A DNA stretch of 64,000 nt from Dissulfurimicrobium hydrothermale (GCF_022026155.1 NZ_CP085041.1:714306-778305), one strand, 5' to 3'; positions 1 to 9,277 are shown, counted from the first letter of the stretch. Program-made: numbers and translations. Notes: generated by a model from the letters alone, not told the origin.

Positions 1-1
1 A

Positions 2-1666
2 AGGCGCCAGGACCTCATTCTGATGTCAAAAAATGCGCGGGATCTCGTGCGAGGAATGCCTGCCGAGGAACTTTTTTGGACCATCAAGGCCGTTGGGCCG
101 CAGGATGCGCTTCAGATCGTAGATATGGCGGCGCCCTCACAGCTACAATTCATCTTTGATTTTGATTGGTGGCGCAAGGACAACCTTGTGCCTGAAAAGA
201 TCATAGCCTGGCTCATACTTCTCTTCGAGGCCGGGGAGGAGACACCTGGGGCGTGGATACGCTGGATCTCGAAACAGGACGAGACGCTCCTGCCCCTGAT
301 CCTGCGGCGTTTTGTACAGATACAGAAGCGCTCTGACGACCTTGACCTTCAGGAGGCGCGGGATGTGCTCCCTGCCTTTACCCTGGATGACGTATATTTC
401 ATCGCCTTTAAAAGAGATGAGTTAGCACCGCTTATGAGCCGTTTCTTGAACGAGATTATAGCTGGATCCGAGGGCCTTTACAGGGATGTGATGGAGACCA
501 TCCTGTGGGAGACCGACGCAGAGGGCCTTGAGACCGCTTTTCGGTTGAGAAACGCCAGGCTCAGTGACTTAGGCATACTAGATTATTACAGTTCCTTGGA
601 TATCTATGCCCCCATAACCCAGGATCAGGTAAGAAAGATAGACGACGTCGGATGTGACATCCTGGGTTCGAACGCAGAAGAAGATCTGATGCCGGCGTTC
701 ATTCCGACGCTCTATATGGGGGATTATCCAGCCCTCCGCGAGGCAGTAATGGGAATCGCAGGTTCGCAGGCCATGGAGAGGATTATATTTGAATGGGTTG
801 GCGCTGCCAACAAGATCTTGATGGCAGAGAATGTCGATCTGGACGATCTTGAGGCGCAGAGGAAGACGCTTCTGAGTGTAGCCGCCGCCCTGAATCTTGC
901 GATCGAGTTGCTTGCAGCTGGGGAAAAAGGGGCCCATCCTGTTGATATTCTAAGGGAGTGTGTACTTGAAGACCTGGTTCGTCTTGCAAATACAAAGATT
1001 AGGGCATTGAGATCGAGGGTCAGGCGTATGATGGATGAGGGTCTCATCTCGAGGGAGTTCCTCCACCTGCCTGATTCATGGGAATATCTCTTGGAAGGTC
1101 TTGTCGTGACGCCGAGGCCGAGGTTTTGGGACCCCGATGTCGGCGACTATGTCGATTTTCAGGGCATTGCACAGGTCAAGCAGGCTGAAGATCGGTTGAA
1201 TGAGATAGAGACCTGGGGCCTCTTGATGGCAAGGATTGAGCCGCACTGGGGCGTATGGCGTGACACCCTCTCATTCAAACACACCAATTTCAGGCAATTC
1301 AGGGAGTTGACCTGGCAGCAGGCCCTGCTTACGGCCTTGGCCAACAAGGCCCTTGGAGGTGAGCTTGTCATAAGACCGGTTAGGGGAAAAGACCTCATGC
1401 GCTTAAGAGACATCTGGTTCGGGTCAGGGTGGAAGGGCGAAGGCGCGGTCCCGTCTGGTGCGGTTGTGATTGAGGAGGCCATGTCGGCCGTAAGACCGTT
1501 GGCCGTCAAGTCCGGTGTTGAAATCGACACCCTTCACCGGATGATAGTTGGGATGTTGAACGGTTTTTACGACGAGATAAAGGGGCTTGTCCCTGACGCA
1601 GAGATAGACGGCAGGTTCATCGCCGCCGTGTGGACAGAGATCGGGCCGGACGCAGGGGATCAGTAG
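2..1666 (+). CDS. DUF6178 family protein, 5' truncated by window edge
   Basis: A long acidic, mostly helical soluble protein without signal peptide or membrane segment. I recognise it as the DUF6178 family, typical of Desulfobacterota and of unknown function. The first ATG is at position 23, but the frame stays open to base 2 and the residues before that Met (RQDLIL) read as natural sequence. I therefore take the Met as internal and the gene as starting outside the window. The 3' end overlaps the convergent pilX-like gene by seven bases. No catalytic motif was seen. Family assignment is from memory of conserved N-terminal wording (ALxPxxxxF, GPQDALQIV). Confidence 0.7.
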   Translation, partial: RRQDLILMSKNARDLVRGMPAEELFWTIKAVGPQDALQIVDMAAPSQLQFIFDFDWWRKDNLVPEKIIAWLILLFEAGEETPGAWIRWISKQDETLLPLILRRFVQIQKRSDDLDLQEARDVLPAFTLDDVYFIAFKRDELAPLMSRFLNEIIAGSEGLYRDVMETILWETDAEGLETAFRLRNARLSDLGILDYYSSLDIYAPITQDQVRKIDDVGCDILGSNAEEDLMPAFIPTLYMGDYPALREAVMGIAGSQAMERIIFEWVGAANKILMAENVDLDDLEAQRKTLLSVAAALNLAIELLAAGEKGAHPVDILRECVLEDLVRLANTKIRALRSRVRRMMDEGLISREFLHLPDSWEYLLEGLVVTPRPRFWDPDVGDYVDFQGIAQVKQAEDRLNEIETWGLLMARIEPHWGVWRDTLSFKHTNFRQFRELTWQQALLTALANKALGGELVIRPVRGKDLMRLRDIWFGSGWKGEGAVPSGAVVIEEAMSAVRPLAVKSGVEIDTLHRMIVGMLNGFYDEIKGLVPDAEIDGRFIAAVWTEIGPDAGDQ

Positions 1667-2280
1667 GCGTAAAGCACGGACAGCTGTGCGTTTTCGCGGG
1701 GATTTACTGCATTTTGGCCCTGTATCTCGATACGGTACATGTATGGAAGGTGCTGGGGAACGACAACGCCTCCGCCTGAGGTTGCCACTCCTTCCCCTTC
1801 GAGCTGTACATCTGATTGGGAGCTGTTGCCAGGGACCGTGTCGACTATCTTGGCAAATACGGTGATGTCTGGCTGAGATGCCGGGAATTGGAAACGAAAG
1901 GCCAGATCAGGGTTTGTTGTGGGGTTTAACAAATTGCCGAGCCCGCAGGTGTTCCAATTGGTGCCTGTATTCAATGTGGTCAATTTAGCGGTAAAACATG
2001 CATCGGAGGCCTGGGCGTTCAGCAGGCCGCCGTAATTCCCCAATGAACTCAAAGAGGCGCCAGCTGTGTTGCTAATAGCCCTTGGTATGACGTCTTTGGT
2101 CATTATGTCGAGGATGCCGTAAGAGGCCTCGAGTGCGGTCTGATAGCGTTTTTGAGAGCCGCTAGACCAAATGCCGCTCTGCACCATCACGAGCAGACCC
2201 CCGATCATCAGGAGCCCTATTACTGCAAGCAGCATGGCAGTGATCAGTGCCACGCCCTTTTCGTTTTCCAATATCTTCAT
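1660..2280 (-). CDS. pilX: PilX-like minor pilin assembly protein
   Basis: 206 residues. The N-terminus is a type IV prepilin-like segment: a short charged leader (MKILENEK), Gly, then a long hydrophobic helix (VALITAMLLAVIGLLMIGG). That start, with ALITAM in place of the classical FTLIE, is the PilX signature. The rest is a polar periplasmic domain with two cysteines (about residues 95 and 112) that could form a disulfide. It is the last gene of the pilin operon, 7 bases after pilW. In known systems PilX joins PilV, PilW, FimU/FimT and PilY1 in a tip complex that primes pilus assembly. Subunit-level naming rests on order and N-terminus only. Confidence 0.75.
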   Translation of the reverse strand: MKILENEKGVALITAMLLAVIGLLMIGGLLVMVQSGIWSSGSQKRYQTALEASYGILDIMTKDVIPRAISNTAGASLSSLGNYGGLLNAQASDACFTAKLTTLNTGTNWNTCGLGNLLNPTTNPDLAFRFQFPASQPDITVFAKIVDTVPGNSSQSDVQLEGEGVATSGGGVVVPQHLPYMYRIEIQGQNAVNPRENAQLSVLYAY

Positions 2281-2287
2281 AGACGCC

Positions 2288-3424
2288 TTACCTCAGATTT
2301 TCGGGCTTGACTGACAACGTATAGACCTTCCATCGGTAGTTTTGCCAGTTGCCGCCTATGGTAGCGGCAAGGTCGAATTCATGGCCAGTCGTGGCACCAT
2401 CGCCTACGATGACCTTGCTGTTTGGGTAGGTATAATTCCTGTCCATATTGCCCTCATGGGACAGGACATAAACCCTTACCTCTTTAAGCTGATCTCTGAT
2501 CTGTTCGGCGGTCAGGCCGTTCAGGCCATTTGCACCCGTTATGGTATCAACGACGCCGTCTCCATTGGTGTCGAGGCGGTACGCCACCTGAAAATCCGCT
2601 ACACAGTCCATGAGCGGGAGAAAGGTTTGGCCTCCATCAGCCTGATTGATCGTGGCCTTTTCAAGGACGCCCGTATTGGGGGCGCAGTGGGCAGGGACAT
2701 TGGCGTTGCTTATGAAGTAATCGGCCCTGTTGAACGGCATCCTGAGGTTGTTATCGTGACCGACCCCATAGATAATATACTCGCCTGGATTTTGAGGCGA
2801 AAATGCAGGCGAAAAGGGGGCTGTAGAGAAGTTGGTCCAAAACGCCCCTCCATTCATCACAAGCTGCCGGTATGACCCGTTGCCCGCATCGGGCCTTATG
2901 ACGATTACCTTGTCACTGTCAGTCAGGTCATCGACTCCCCATGTATGAACCGTGACGTTGTTGGCGGTGTCGCGCACGACGTAAGTCCATCGCTGGGCGG
3001 TATTGCTCTGACCAACTATGGTCGATTTGATGACCAGGTAATCAGAATTGTTCAGGCCTACGTTGTCGCCGCTCACCACCGCCCTTGGAATTCCATTCGG
3101 TGCGTCGTTATAGGCTACCGCAGGGTTTGTCGCCGCTTCGGAATAGTTGATGACCGCTGGGTCCTGCGCCGACGGGTTTTGAAATGACCACGGGAGGCCG
3201 TAACCCGCATGTTCGATGTCGTTTCGCAATATATCAAGCCCTATAGAGGACTCCAGTTTTGTCTCGGCTATGCCGGATTGTTGTTCGGTATGCCCAATCA
3301 ATTTTGTAAAGGTGTTGGTGATTGCGGCCATGATTATGCCCAGTATGGCCATATAGACCATCAGCTCTATCAAAGAAAAGCCTAATTGAGAAAAAATATC
3401 TGGTTTTAAAATAGTCTTTTTCAT
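2288..3424 (-). CDS. pilW: PilW-like minor pilin
   Basis: 378 residues. The prepilin peptidase site is clear: QLG followed by FSLIELMVYMAI, with Glu at +5 of the mature chain and a hydrophobic helix after it. The large C-terminal region matches PilW-type minor pilins in length. A calcium-loop-like motif DTNGDGVVD lies near residue 285 (bases about 2547-2575). The start codon overlaps the pilV stop by one base (TGATG), which suggests translational coupling. Expected role: pseudopilin of the priming/tip complex with PilY1. Confidence 0.8.
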   Translation of the reverse strand: MKKTILKPDIFSQLGFSLIELMVYMAILGIIMAAITNTFTKLIGHTEQQSGIAETKLESSIGLDILRNDIEHAGYGLPWSFQNPSAQDPAVINYSEAATNPAVAYNDAPNGIPRAVVSGDNVGLNNSDYLVIKSTIVGQSNTAQRWTYVVRDTANNVTVHTWGVDDLTDSDKVIVIRPDAGNGSYRQLVMNGGAFWTNFSTAPFSPAFSPQNPGEYIIYGVGHDNNLRMPFNRADYFISNANVPAHCAPNTGVLEKATINQADGGQTFLPLMDCVADFQVAYRLDTNGDGVVDTITGANGLNGLTAEQIRDQLKEVRVYVLSHEGNMDRNYTYPNSKVIVGDGATTGHEFDLAATIGGNWQNYRWKVYTLSVKPENLR

Positions 3425-3828
3425 CAGATGTCATTTACTATAATAGAGCTTATTGTATGTTGATAGTTGATGCCCTTATCACTCCATGTTACCTGTACAT
3501 CTATTCTTTTTATGTCTGTTGTAATATCTGTCACTCTGTCGCTTGTATTGTAATTTATTTGCCCGCTTCTTATATTTCTGACGACGGATACTGGATTGGT
3601 CCAATTCGGTGCCGTCGCCGCCAATGAGGCAAATGGAAGGTCCTTAAGCCTGTTCATCTCTTCCTCGGCGACATTTATCGCCTCATCCCTGAGCACATTG
3701 GTTTTGTTGTTCGCAATGGCTGAATTGAGGCCGGCAAGGATCCCGAGCATGGCGATCATGAAGATAAACATGGCGATCATCAGCTCAACCAGTGAAAATC
3801 CTTTATCTTGCCTGGCAATTAGTTGCAT
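3424..3828 (-). CDS. pilV: PilV-like minor pilin
   Basis: 134 residues with a short basic leader (MQLIARQDKG) and a mature N-terminus FSLVELMIAMFIFMIAMLGI, the typical type IV prepilin methylation/cleavage site with Glu+5. The downstream AINVAEEEMNRLKDLPF resembles the alpha1-C region of PilV proteins. It overlaps the upstream fimT-like gene by 26 bases and touches pilW, so the four prepilin genes form one coupled set. Expected product: minor pilin at the pilus tip. Confidence 0.8.
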   Translation of the reverse strand: MQLIARQDKGFSLVELMIAMFIFMIAMLGILAGLNSAIANNKTNVLRDEAINVAEEEMNRLKDLPFASLAATAPNWTNPVSVVRNIRSGQINYNTSDRVTDITTDIKRIDVQVTWSDKGINYQHTISSIIVNDI

Positions 3829-4318
3829 TGCAAGCGACCCCCCAATTTATCTTTCCCATATTGATCCTTGTTTGACTTATGATGATGCAGTTATATGCAG
3901 GATTTTGTTGTGAAAATATACAGATTGTCTGATTTTGGCCTGGCGGTATTGTAAGTAGTCCACGCCTATCGAATGTCATGGTATTTGCAGCATAAGTTAT
4001 TGGGAAATTAGCATATTGTATTGTGGTTGTTGCAACTCCTGCGTCTATATTTCCGTCTCCGTCAGCGTCAGGTCCTATGATCATTGTATTAGGAGTTAGA
4101 TTCACTATATAATTTATGTTTTGTTTCATTGCGTCGTTTCTTGCCCTCATCAAGGCAGCATAGCTTTCTTTGGTATAGCGTTCTATTGTATAGCGTTCAT
4201 TCCATTGATTGAAGCCCATGACTGCGATGCTCGCCAGGATAGCCATTATCGCTATCACCACCATTAGCTCGATCAATGTAAAGCCTTTCCGTCCTCTCAT
4301 ACTATTTTTCCTGGACAT
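3803..4318 (-). CDS. fimT: FimT/GspH-type pseudopilin
   Basis: 171 residues. Prepilin motif GRKG/FTLIELMVVIAIMAILASIA is textbook, followed by the alpha-helix and the RARNDAMKQN segment of GspH/FimT proteins. A calcium-loop-like DADGDGNID sits near residue 87 (bases about 4045-4071). Five cysteines occur in the last 40 residues, possibly disulfides. The gene overlaps the end of pilY1 by 17 bases; a second Met seven residues on (base 4300) would begin just past the pilY1 stop and is an equally possible start. FimT versus FimU versus GspH naming is not resolvable by eye. Confidence 0.75.
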   Translation of the reverse strand: MSRKNSMRGRKGFTLIELMVVIAIMAILASIAVMGFNQWNERYTIERYTKESYAALMRARNDAMKQNINYIVNLTPNTMIIGPDADGDGNIDAGVATTTIQYANFPITYAANTMTFDRRGLLTIPPGQNQTICIFSQQNPAYNCIIISQTRINMGKINWGVACNATNCQAR

Positions 4319-7300
4319 GGATGACCTTTTTAATGGGCAGGGGATTTGTAACGACCATCAGGCCTTGTCCGGTCGGCGGAACGCCGAGGATGGCGTTGCT
4401 CTTTCTGTTGGAGCTGTTGGGGAATGTCCCTGTTTTATTTGACAGATCCAGCTCCTTTATCTCGCCTGTCGAGACCTGTATCATGACCTTGCCTTGCAGG
4501 GCATAGCCCACGCTTCCGCCCGTCTTGTAGTCGATCGTCCAGAGATATGTGCTTCCGCCGTAGCCGCAGATATCCGCAGATGGGGCGAACGTCAGGAAAA
4601 AGACCGCGCCGTTCGTGCTCGAGGTCGGGTTCGAAATAACCCTCTCCGCGCCGAAGTTCGAATTTGCTGGATCTAGGTTTATGAACCAGCCGGTTTTGCC
4701 ACTTGGCAGGTCTCCATTGGTCGTTGTTATGCTGCCTGTCTGGTCCTGGAGCGTGGTTTTGTCAAAAGCGGTATTGCAGCTAAGGGCGATATCTGAATTG
4801 ATATAGCATGGCTCCTGTATTCCATATAGCTTCCGCTGGGTTGTCAGGTCATCAGTCTTGTAGAAATATCGCCCTTCGCCGAAATAGAGCCAGAGGAGGC
4901 CGTTTTTTCTGTCAAGAAGTTTTGCGATGGAGCCGGTGACAGGCCCTATCCCGTCGATTACCTTGCTTACAGTCCACTGACTCGGGTCAGGATTGTCGTC
5001 CATTATAAGCCGCAATACCCCGCCGCCCCATGTTGGATTGCTGGTATTACAATTTGCGGTGCATTGCGTATAACCGACATAGACTGCATCGTCAGAATAG
5101 TTGCCTGCATTGTTTGTATCGTTTCTTTCAAGGTCAATGGTGGCGTTCTGAAGAGATCCTGCAAAGGCATTGGTAATACCTGTATCTATCGTTCGGAGAA
5201 GCGCCCCAGTCTTCATATCCAGGATAAAGAGTTTGAGGTTTTGGTCGGATACCGCCTTGAATTCATGGGAACCTGTATCTATGGGCCCGGTCGGGCCGGA
5301 TGCAATGACTGCAAACCACCTGCCATTATTGTTCCTGTTACCCTCCCTGACTATTGCAGGTGCGATATTGGTAAATCCAAGCGATGGATCGCTGAACTCC
5401 CACAAAAGCACAGGATTATCTTGATTTGTCACATCCAGTGCGAAATAGGATGACATCCCCACTGGATTGCCTGATGAATCCAGCAGAGGCGCGCCAACCT
5501 TTGTGGTCGGATTGGGATTTTGGCAGGTCTGGTTGCCCTGACAATCGGTGTCAACATCACAAGGTGTGCCATTGATATTCCCGTTACAGGTCTTTTTTAT
5601 CGATGCCCCGCCGAATCCCATGCTCCCCATTACAACTGTACTCCAGCTTGTATTGGTCAGATCAAGATTGCCGCCAGCTTGGGTTGTAATCTTTGGGCAG
5701 TCCCAGTAGTTGGCCTGGCTGCATGTTGATGGCTTGTTTATGCTCGCATCCACCAGGGTAATCGGCCCGTCTACCATATAGATGTGACAGTAATTGGGAT
5801 CTAAAAGATACTGGAGGTAGGGCAGGACGTTTTTGGGTATGAATGCCCAGCTTTCTGTCCCGATCCCGCCGGTGCCGGTCCCGCCGGTCAGCATCGCTTT
5901 TTGCCAGGGTTGTTGCGGTTGCAGCGCCGGCGGAGACGACCAGGTCTGCGCCAGTTTGCCCAATCTGAAGGCATGGAGCATCCCGTCGTTCGCCCCGACA
6001 AAGACGCGGCCCCTGTTGGCGTAATCATTGCTGTTTACAAAGTCAGAATAGGTTTGATCGTTATAACCCGATGGAGCAGGCAGATGGTAATTGTTCAGAG
6101 GGCTTGGCCCCATGATGCGCGGTGTGGAGTTTATGATGTCTCCAAGCTTCCAGACATTAGTCTCCCCTGTATCAATAGTTCCGTTGTTGTTGATATCTAT
6201 CGAGACGGTCCTGTTCCTGCCGATTGCCGTACAATCGGAACAACCGGAGCAAGCAAGCCCTGTGGACGCGCAGACCTGATCATATCCACGGATGTAGTTT
6301 ATTATCTTTTTTGCCGCTGGATCAGAGCCAGCCATTAGGTAAGGCGCAAGAGTAGAAGAGTTAGAGGTGGAAAATGGAATTATTCCTGTGTTTTTATCCA
6401 CCCATGTCTTGATCCACCTGCTCGACGGATCGGTCCACCAGAGATTGAACCCTGCCCGCCAGATGGCCTTTGCATCTTCTATTGGCACCGTGTCGATGTT
6501 TGTGTCGCAGCTTCCGTTTCCATCCGTATCTTGGCATCTCGATTCCATGGTCTTCTGCTGGCTGTTGTCAAAATAGAAGTTCGCAATGTAGTCATTTTTC
6601 AGATCAAGCAGTGTGTATGGAGGAGAGGCCGTATCGCCTTCCCTGACCGTATCCTCCCTTATCTGCGAATAGGTAAAGTATGGATCCATATAATACCAGT
6701 AGTTCATCAGGTCGCTTATCCAGGATATCTCTGTCTGTCCGAAGGTACGTTTGGGATAAAAGAGTGCCTGGATGAGGTTGGCGCCGCTGCCCTCGCTGGA
6801 CGAAAGCACTGAGACGGCCGTACCGGATGAGGCCCGACGGAGGATGTCAAGGATCGCGTTCATGATGGTGTCTTTTATGCCCTGTGCATCCGAGGCGTTG
6901 TAAAAGGTGTCGGGTATGCCGTCCCCGTTGGCGTCCCAGTCGGGCGATGACGCAGGCAGCGGCGTGCATCCACTGCCATTGCCGCTTCCGCAGTCGTCCA
7001 TGTAGCAGGCGCCTTGAGGGTAGCCTGCAAGGCTGTCAGGCCAGGTCCTTCCAGCCGTGTTGAACGAGCCGTACATGGCCACGTTCTTGAGTGCTGTCTC
7101 ACCAGTACCTCCAAGGAAGAGACCTATGGCGTAAACGGCGTTTACATTGGTTTGGATGTTGGTTGCAAGGTTTGTGAAGCCCTCGTGCATCTGATAGGCG
7201 GGCATGACGGGGTCGGATGGACTGCCAGAACACCCGGGAGTGTTCCACTGACCGTCCGACATCAGGATCGTGAAGTTCTTGGCGCAAGGAACAAGTGAGC

Positions 7301-8282
7301 AGTTAGTCCCGCCTCCATCGCATACATACATGGGGTCTTTCCATCTGTCGCCGCTTCCTGATTGTGGGGCCAGGCCGCCGTATTGAGGGTCGGTCTGGCT
7401 GAAATAATTGAAGGTATCCCACATGGCCGGGCCTGTGGGCGTGCCTCCGCTGGGAGCAGAGGAGTTTATAGAGGTGATGAGGTTCATATAGGGGAATTGG
7501 GTGCTGGTGCTGTTCGGCGCGGTAAAGTCACCTATATAGACCTTGCCATCGCTTCTTATGCCGGAGCCGCTGAAAAACATCGCGCCTATCCGGGGCCTCA
7601 GGCTCATATTCTCGAACTGGAACACGAGCCCGCCGTACACCCTGCTCCACGGGACCTTTACCTTTTGACCTCCATCAGTCAGGAGGATACATCCTCCTAT
7701 GGTGTTGTTGCATACCGAGCCGACCTTGCCTGAATTGCCAGGTTGCTGCCACAGCTCAGGGTCGCACTGATTTTTATCGAATGTTTTATTTCCGGTGCAT
7801 GAGGCCGGATTACCCCCTGTCATGGCCCAGCGTACAAGATCGATCCTGTGCATGAGATGATAATTGAGGCAACTTCCCATGTAACGTTTGGAGGATGAAG
7901 TAGAAATGCCAGTGGTATTTTTGGGGCATTTGGTCAGGGCAGTAGAGTCTGTCGTCTCCACCCAATAATTATTGCTTGAATCGTACATATATTTTTTATC
8001 AGGCGTAAAATATCCCTCCTCAGTACCCTGGTATGTCCAGCCGCAACCACTGCTCGAGGTGCAGCAATTAGATTTTGAGCTATCAGGATTATAAGCGCAC
8101 CAGCTCATTGAACCGCTGACATCGACCGTCAGCATGACATTTGGCTGCACGGCCTCGGTGACAAATGGCGGCGTCTGACAGTAGTCATTCATTGCAGCAT
8201 ATGACAGCGCCCCTGTAAACAATGGGCCACTGAGACCTAAAAAGACCACTAGCCAGCAGATTGTCCCGGAGAATCCTTTCAT
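4302..8282 (-). CDS. pilY1: PilY1-type pilus tip adhesin/biogenesis factor
   Basis: 1326 residues. After a signal peptide (hydrophobic stretch about residues 7-28) comes a von Willebrand A-like domain with the MIDAS start DVSGSMSW near residue 54 and SDGQW further on. The C-terminal half has the repeated ANDGMLHAF and SMGFGG-type blades of the PilY1 beta-propeller. Several calcium-loop-like motifs are visible: DANGDGIPD near residue 454, DTDGNGSCD near 588, DINNNGTID near 697. Many cysteines fit an exported, disulfide-bonded protein. PilY1 caps type IV pili, and in Pseudomonas it controls retraction through calcium. It lies 5 bases after a small secreted-protein gene and overlaps fimT. Confidence 0.88.
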   Translation of the reverse strand: MKGFSGTICWLVVFLGLSGPLFTGALSYAAMNDYCQTPPFVTEAVQPNVMLTVDVSGSMSWCAYNPDSSKSNCCTSSSGCGWTYQGTEEGYFTPDKKYMYDSSNNYWVETTDSTALTKCPKNTTGISTSSSKRYMGSCLNYHLMHRIDLVRWAMTGGNPASCTGNKTFDKNQCDPELWQQPGNSGKVGSVCNNTIGGCILLTDGGQKVKVPWSRVYGGLVFQFENMSLRPRIGAMFFSGSGIRSDGKVYIGDFTAPNSTSTQFPYMNLITSINSSAPSGGTPTGPAMWDTFNYFSQTDPQYGGLAPQSGSGDRWKDPMYVCDGGGTNCSLVPCAKNFTILMSDGQWNTPGCSGSPSDPVMPAYQMHEGFTNLATNIQTNVNAVYAIGLFLGGTGETALKNVAMYGSFNTAGRTWPDSLAGYPQGACYMDDCGSGNGSGCTPLPASSPDWDANGDGIPDTFYNASDAQGIKDTIMNAILDILRRASSGTAVSVLSSSEGSGANLIQALFYPKRTFGQTEISWISDLMNYWYYMDPYFTYSQIREDTVREGDTASPPYTLLDLKNDYIANFYFDNSQQKTMESRCQDTDGNGSCDTNIDTVPIEDAKAIWRAGFNLWWTDPSSRWIKTWVDKNTGIIPFSTSNSSTLAPYLMAGSDPAAKKIINYIRGYDQVCASTGLACSGCSDCTAIGRNRTVSIDINNNGTIDTGETNVWKLGDIINSTPRIMGPSPLNNYHLPAPSGYNDQTYSDFVNSNDYANRGRVFVGANDGMLHAFRLGKLAQTWSSPPALQPQQPWQKAMLTGGTGTGGIGTESWAFIPKNVLPYLQYLLDPNYCHIYMVDGPITLVDASINKPSTCSQANYWDCPKITTQAGGNLDLTNTSWSTVVMGSMGFGGASIKKTCNGNINGTPCDVDTDCQGNQTCQNPNPTTKVGAPLLDSSGNPVGMSSYFALDVTNQDNPVLLWEFSDPSLGFTNIAPAIVREGNRNNNGRWFAVIASGPTGPIDTGSHEFKAVSDQNLKLFILDMKTGALLRTIDTGITNAFAGSLQNATIDLERNDTNNAGNYSDDAVYVGYTQCTANCNTSNPTWGGGVLRLIMDDNPDPSQWTVSKVIDGIGPVTGSIAKLLDRKNGLLWLYFGEGRYFYKTDDLTTQRKLYGIQEPCYINSDIALSCNTAFDKTTLQDQTGSITTTNGDLPSGKTGWFINLDPANSNFGAERVISNPTSSTNGAVFFLTFAPSADICGYGGSTYLWTIDYKTGGSVGYALQGKVMIQVSTGEIKELDLSNKTGTFPNSSNRKSNAILGVPPTGQGLMVVTNPLPIKKVIHVQEK

Positions 8283-8287
8283 AACGC

Positions 8288-8587
8288 CTACTCCCTGATG
8301 AGGATTTTATGGATGATATTGTCGTTGCAATGGCTGCTGTCTATGGGAAAGCATTTCTTTTCACCGACGATAAAGAGCGAAGCGGCTTGGGGCGCGATTA
8401 GTTGAAACTGTCTTACGCCAGGGCAACTGCCGGACTTCACATCCACTGTAACCATGCCTGTCTTGATATTCACATTCTTCACGACCCCGCACAGGAACAG
8501 CTCATCCTTCGCAAGGGCTTCATAAGGAACAAGGCAGAAAGAGAGAAGTAAAAGCAGACAAATAAACAGATATCTGTTCGGTTCCAT
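8288..8587 (-). CDS. Small secreted protein heading the pil operon, unknown function
   Basis: 99 residues. Residues 5-26 form a strong signal peptide with a likely cleavage after ALA. The mature part (about 73 residues) is rich in beta-type sequence with four cysteines (C33, C54, C78, C87 approximately), suggesting two disulfides. I do not recognise the family. It is the first gene after the sigma54 promoter and ends five bases before pilY1, so it is co-transcribed with the pilin genes. A role as a periplasmic partner of PilY1 or the minor pilins is an inference from position only. Start: ATG about 30 bases below the predicted transcription start. Confidence 0.7.
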   Translation of the reverse strand: MEPNRYLFICLLLLLSFCLVPYEALAKDELFLCGVVKNVNIKTGMVTVDVKSGSCPGVRQFQLIAPQAASLFIVGEKKCFPIDSSHCNDNIIHKILIRE

Positions 8588-8628
8588 AAAACCTCCGTAA
8601 GCTTTGCTGATTTTATAAAGAAATTAAA

Positions 8629-8644
8629 GCAAGCCTTGTGCCAA
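8629..8644 (-). promoter_or_regulatory. Sigma54 (RpoN) promoter of the pil operon
   Basis: Reading the minus strand, the sequence is TTGGCACAAGGCTTGC. It carries the -24 GG and -12 GC with exactly ten bases between them, matching the RpoN consensus TGGCAC-N5-TTGC at every conserved base. Transcription would begin near 8617, about 30 bases before the small secreted-protein gene. Pilin genes are classic sigma54/PilR targets. Confidence 0.85.
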
Positions 8645-8706
8645 AATTTTTGGTCAAAATTTTTTAGTGATTTCAAAATAAAAAGTAAGATTCGAAACTG
8701 TCATTG

Positions 8707-8741
8707 GGTAACTTTTTGCCCATATTGGGTAGCAAGTTACC
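8707..8741. promoter_or_regulatory. Palindrome, candidate enhancer-binding-protein site
   Basis: A 35-base dyad with perfect 8-base outer arms (GGTAACTT at 8707-8714, AAGTTACC at 8734-8741) and inner CCCA/TGGG pairs on the same centre (8724). It lies about 65 bases upstream of the -24 element, where an NtrC/PilR-type activator would bind. It could also serve the divergent ModE-like gene at 8853. Binding protein unknown. Confidence 0.5.
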
Positions 8742-8852
8742 GTAATTTTTTCGATGTCATCTCAGATAACGTGAAATCCTGGCATAGGCGAAACGCTGCC
8801 TGATCTGTATTCTTGCCTTGACATGGCATGCCCGATGTTATTTTATTAGAAT

Positions 8853-9266
8853 ATGTCTAGGAGATTGCGCCCCAAATTTGCCCCGTCAGACAAGGATAAG
8901 GCCCTGCCGGATGTGTCCCTTTCAAAAGACGGCTACGTCATCAAGGGCCGCATATGGATCGAGGGGCCGGGCGGGGAGACATTTCTTGGGTTCGGCAGGG
9001 TCACACTCCTTCAAAGGATAGCCGAGTACGGCTCCATATCGCAGGCTGCGCGTTCAATGGACATGTCTTACAAGCACGCTTGGGACCTCGTTGATTCCAT
9101 GAATCGGGGCGCCGGACGCCTGCTTGTCGAGACCTCGACCGGTGGCAAGGGCGGAGGCGGGACGCGGCTTACGGACGCCGGCAGGGAGGCGATTCGTCTC
9201 TTTTGGGAGCTTTATGGTGAATTTAAGGCCTTTTTAAATGAAAAAACTGAGAAATTTATATTTTAG
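8853..9266 (+). CDS. ModE-like winged-helix regulator without ligand domain
   Basis: 137 residues. Residues about 45-125 match the N-terminal winged-helix domain of ModE (LLQRIAEYGSISQAARSMDMSYKHAWDLVD), the LysR-like HTH with the wing GGxGGGGTxLTxxG. ModE normally continues into two molybdate-binding TOBE domains; here the protein ends after the HTH. Such short ModE-domain proteins are common and their effector is often unknown. The basic N-terminal 30 residues are poorly conserved and the true start may be later; no good ribosome site precedes the ATG. A methyltransferase gene follows after 11 bases. Confidence 0.75.
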   Translation: MSRRLRPKFAPSDKDKALPDVSLSKDGYVIKGRIWIEGPGGETFLGFGRVTLLQRIAEYGSISQAARSMDMSYKHAWDLVDSMNRGAGRLLVETSTGGKGGGGTRLTDAGREAIRLFWELYGEFKAFLNEKTEKFIF

Positions 9267-9277
9267 GTCTTAATGAT

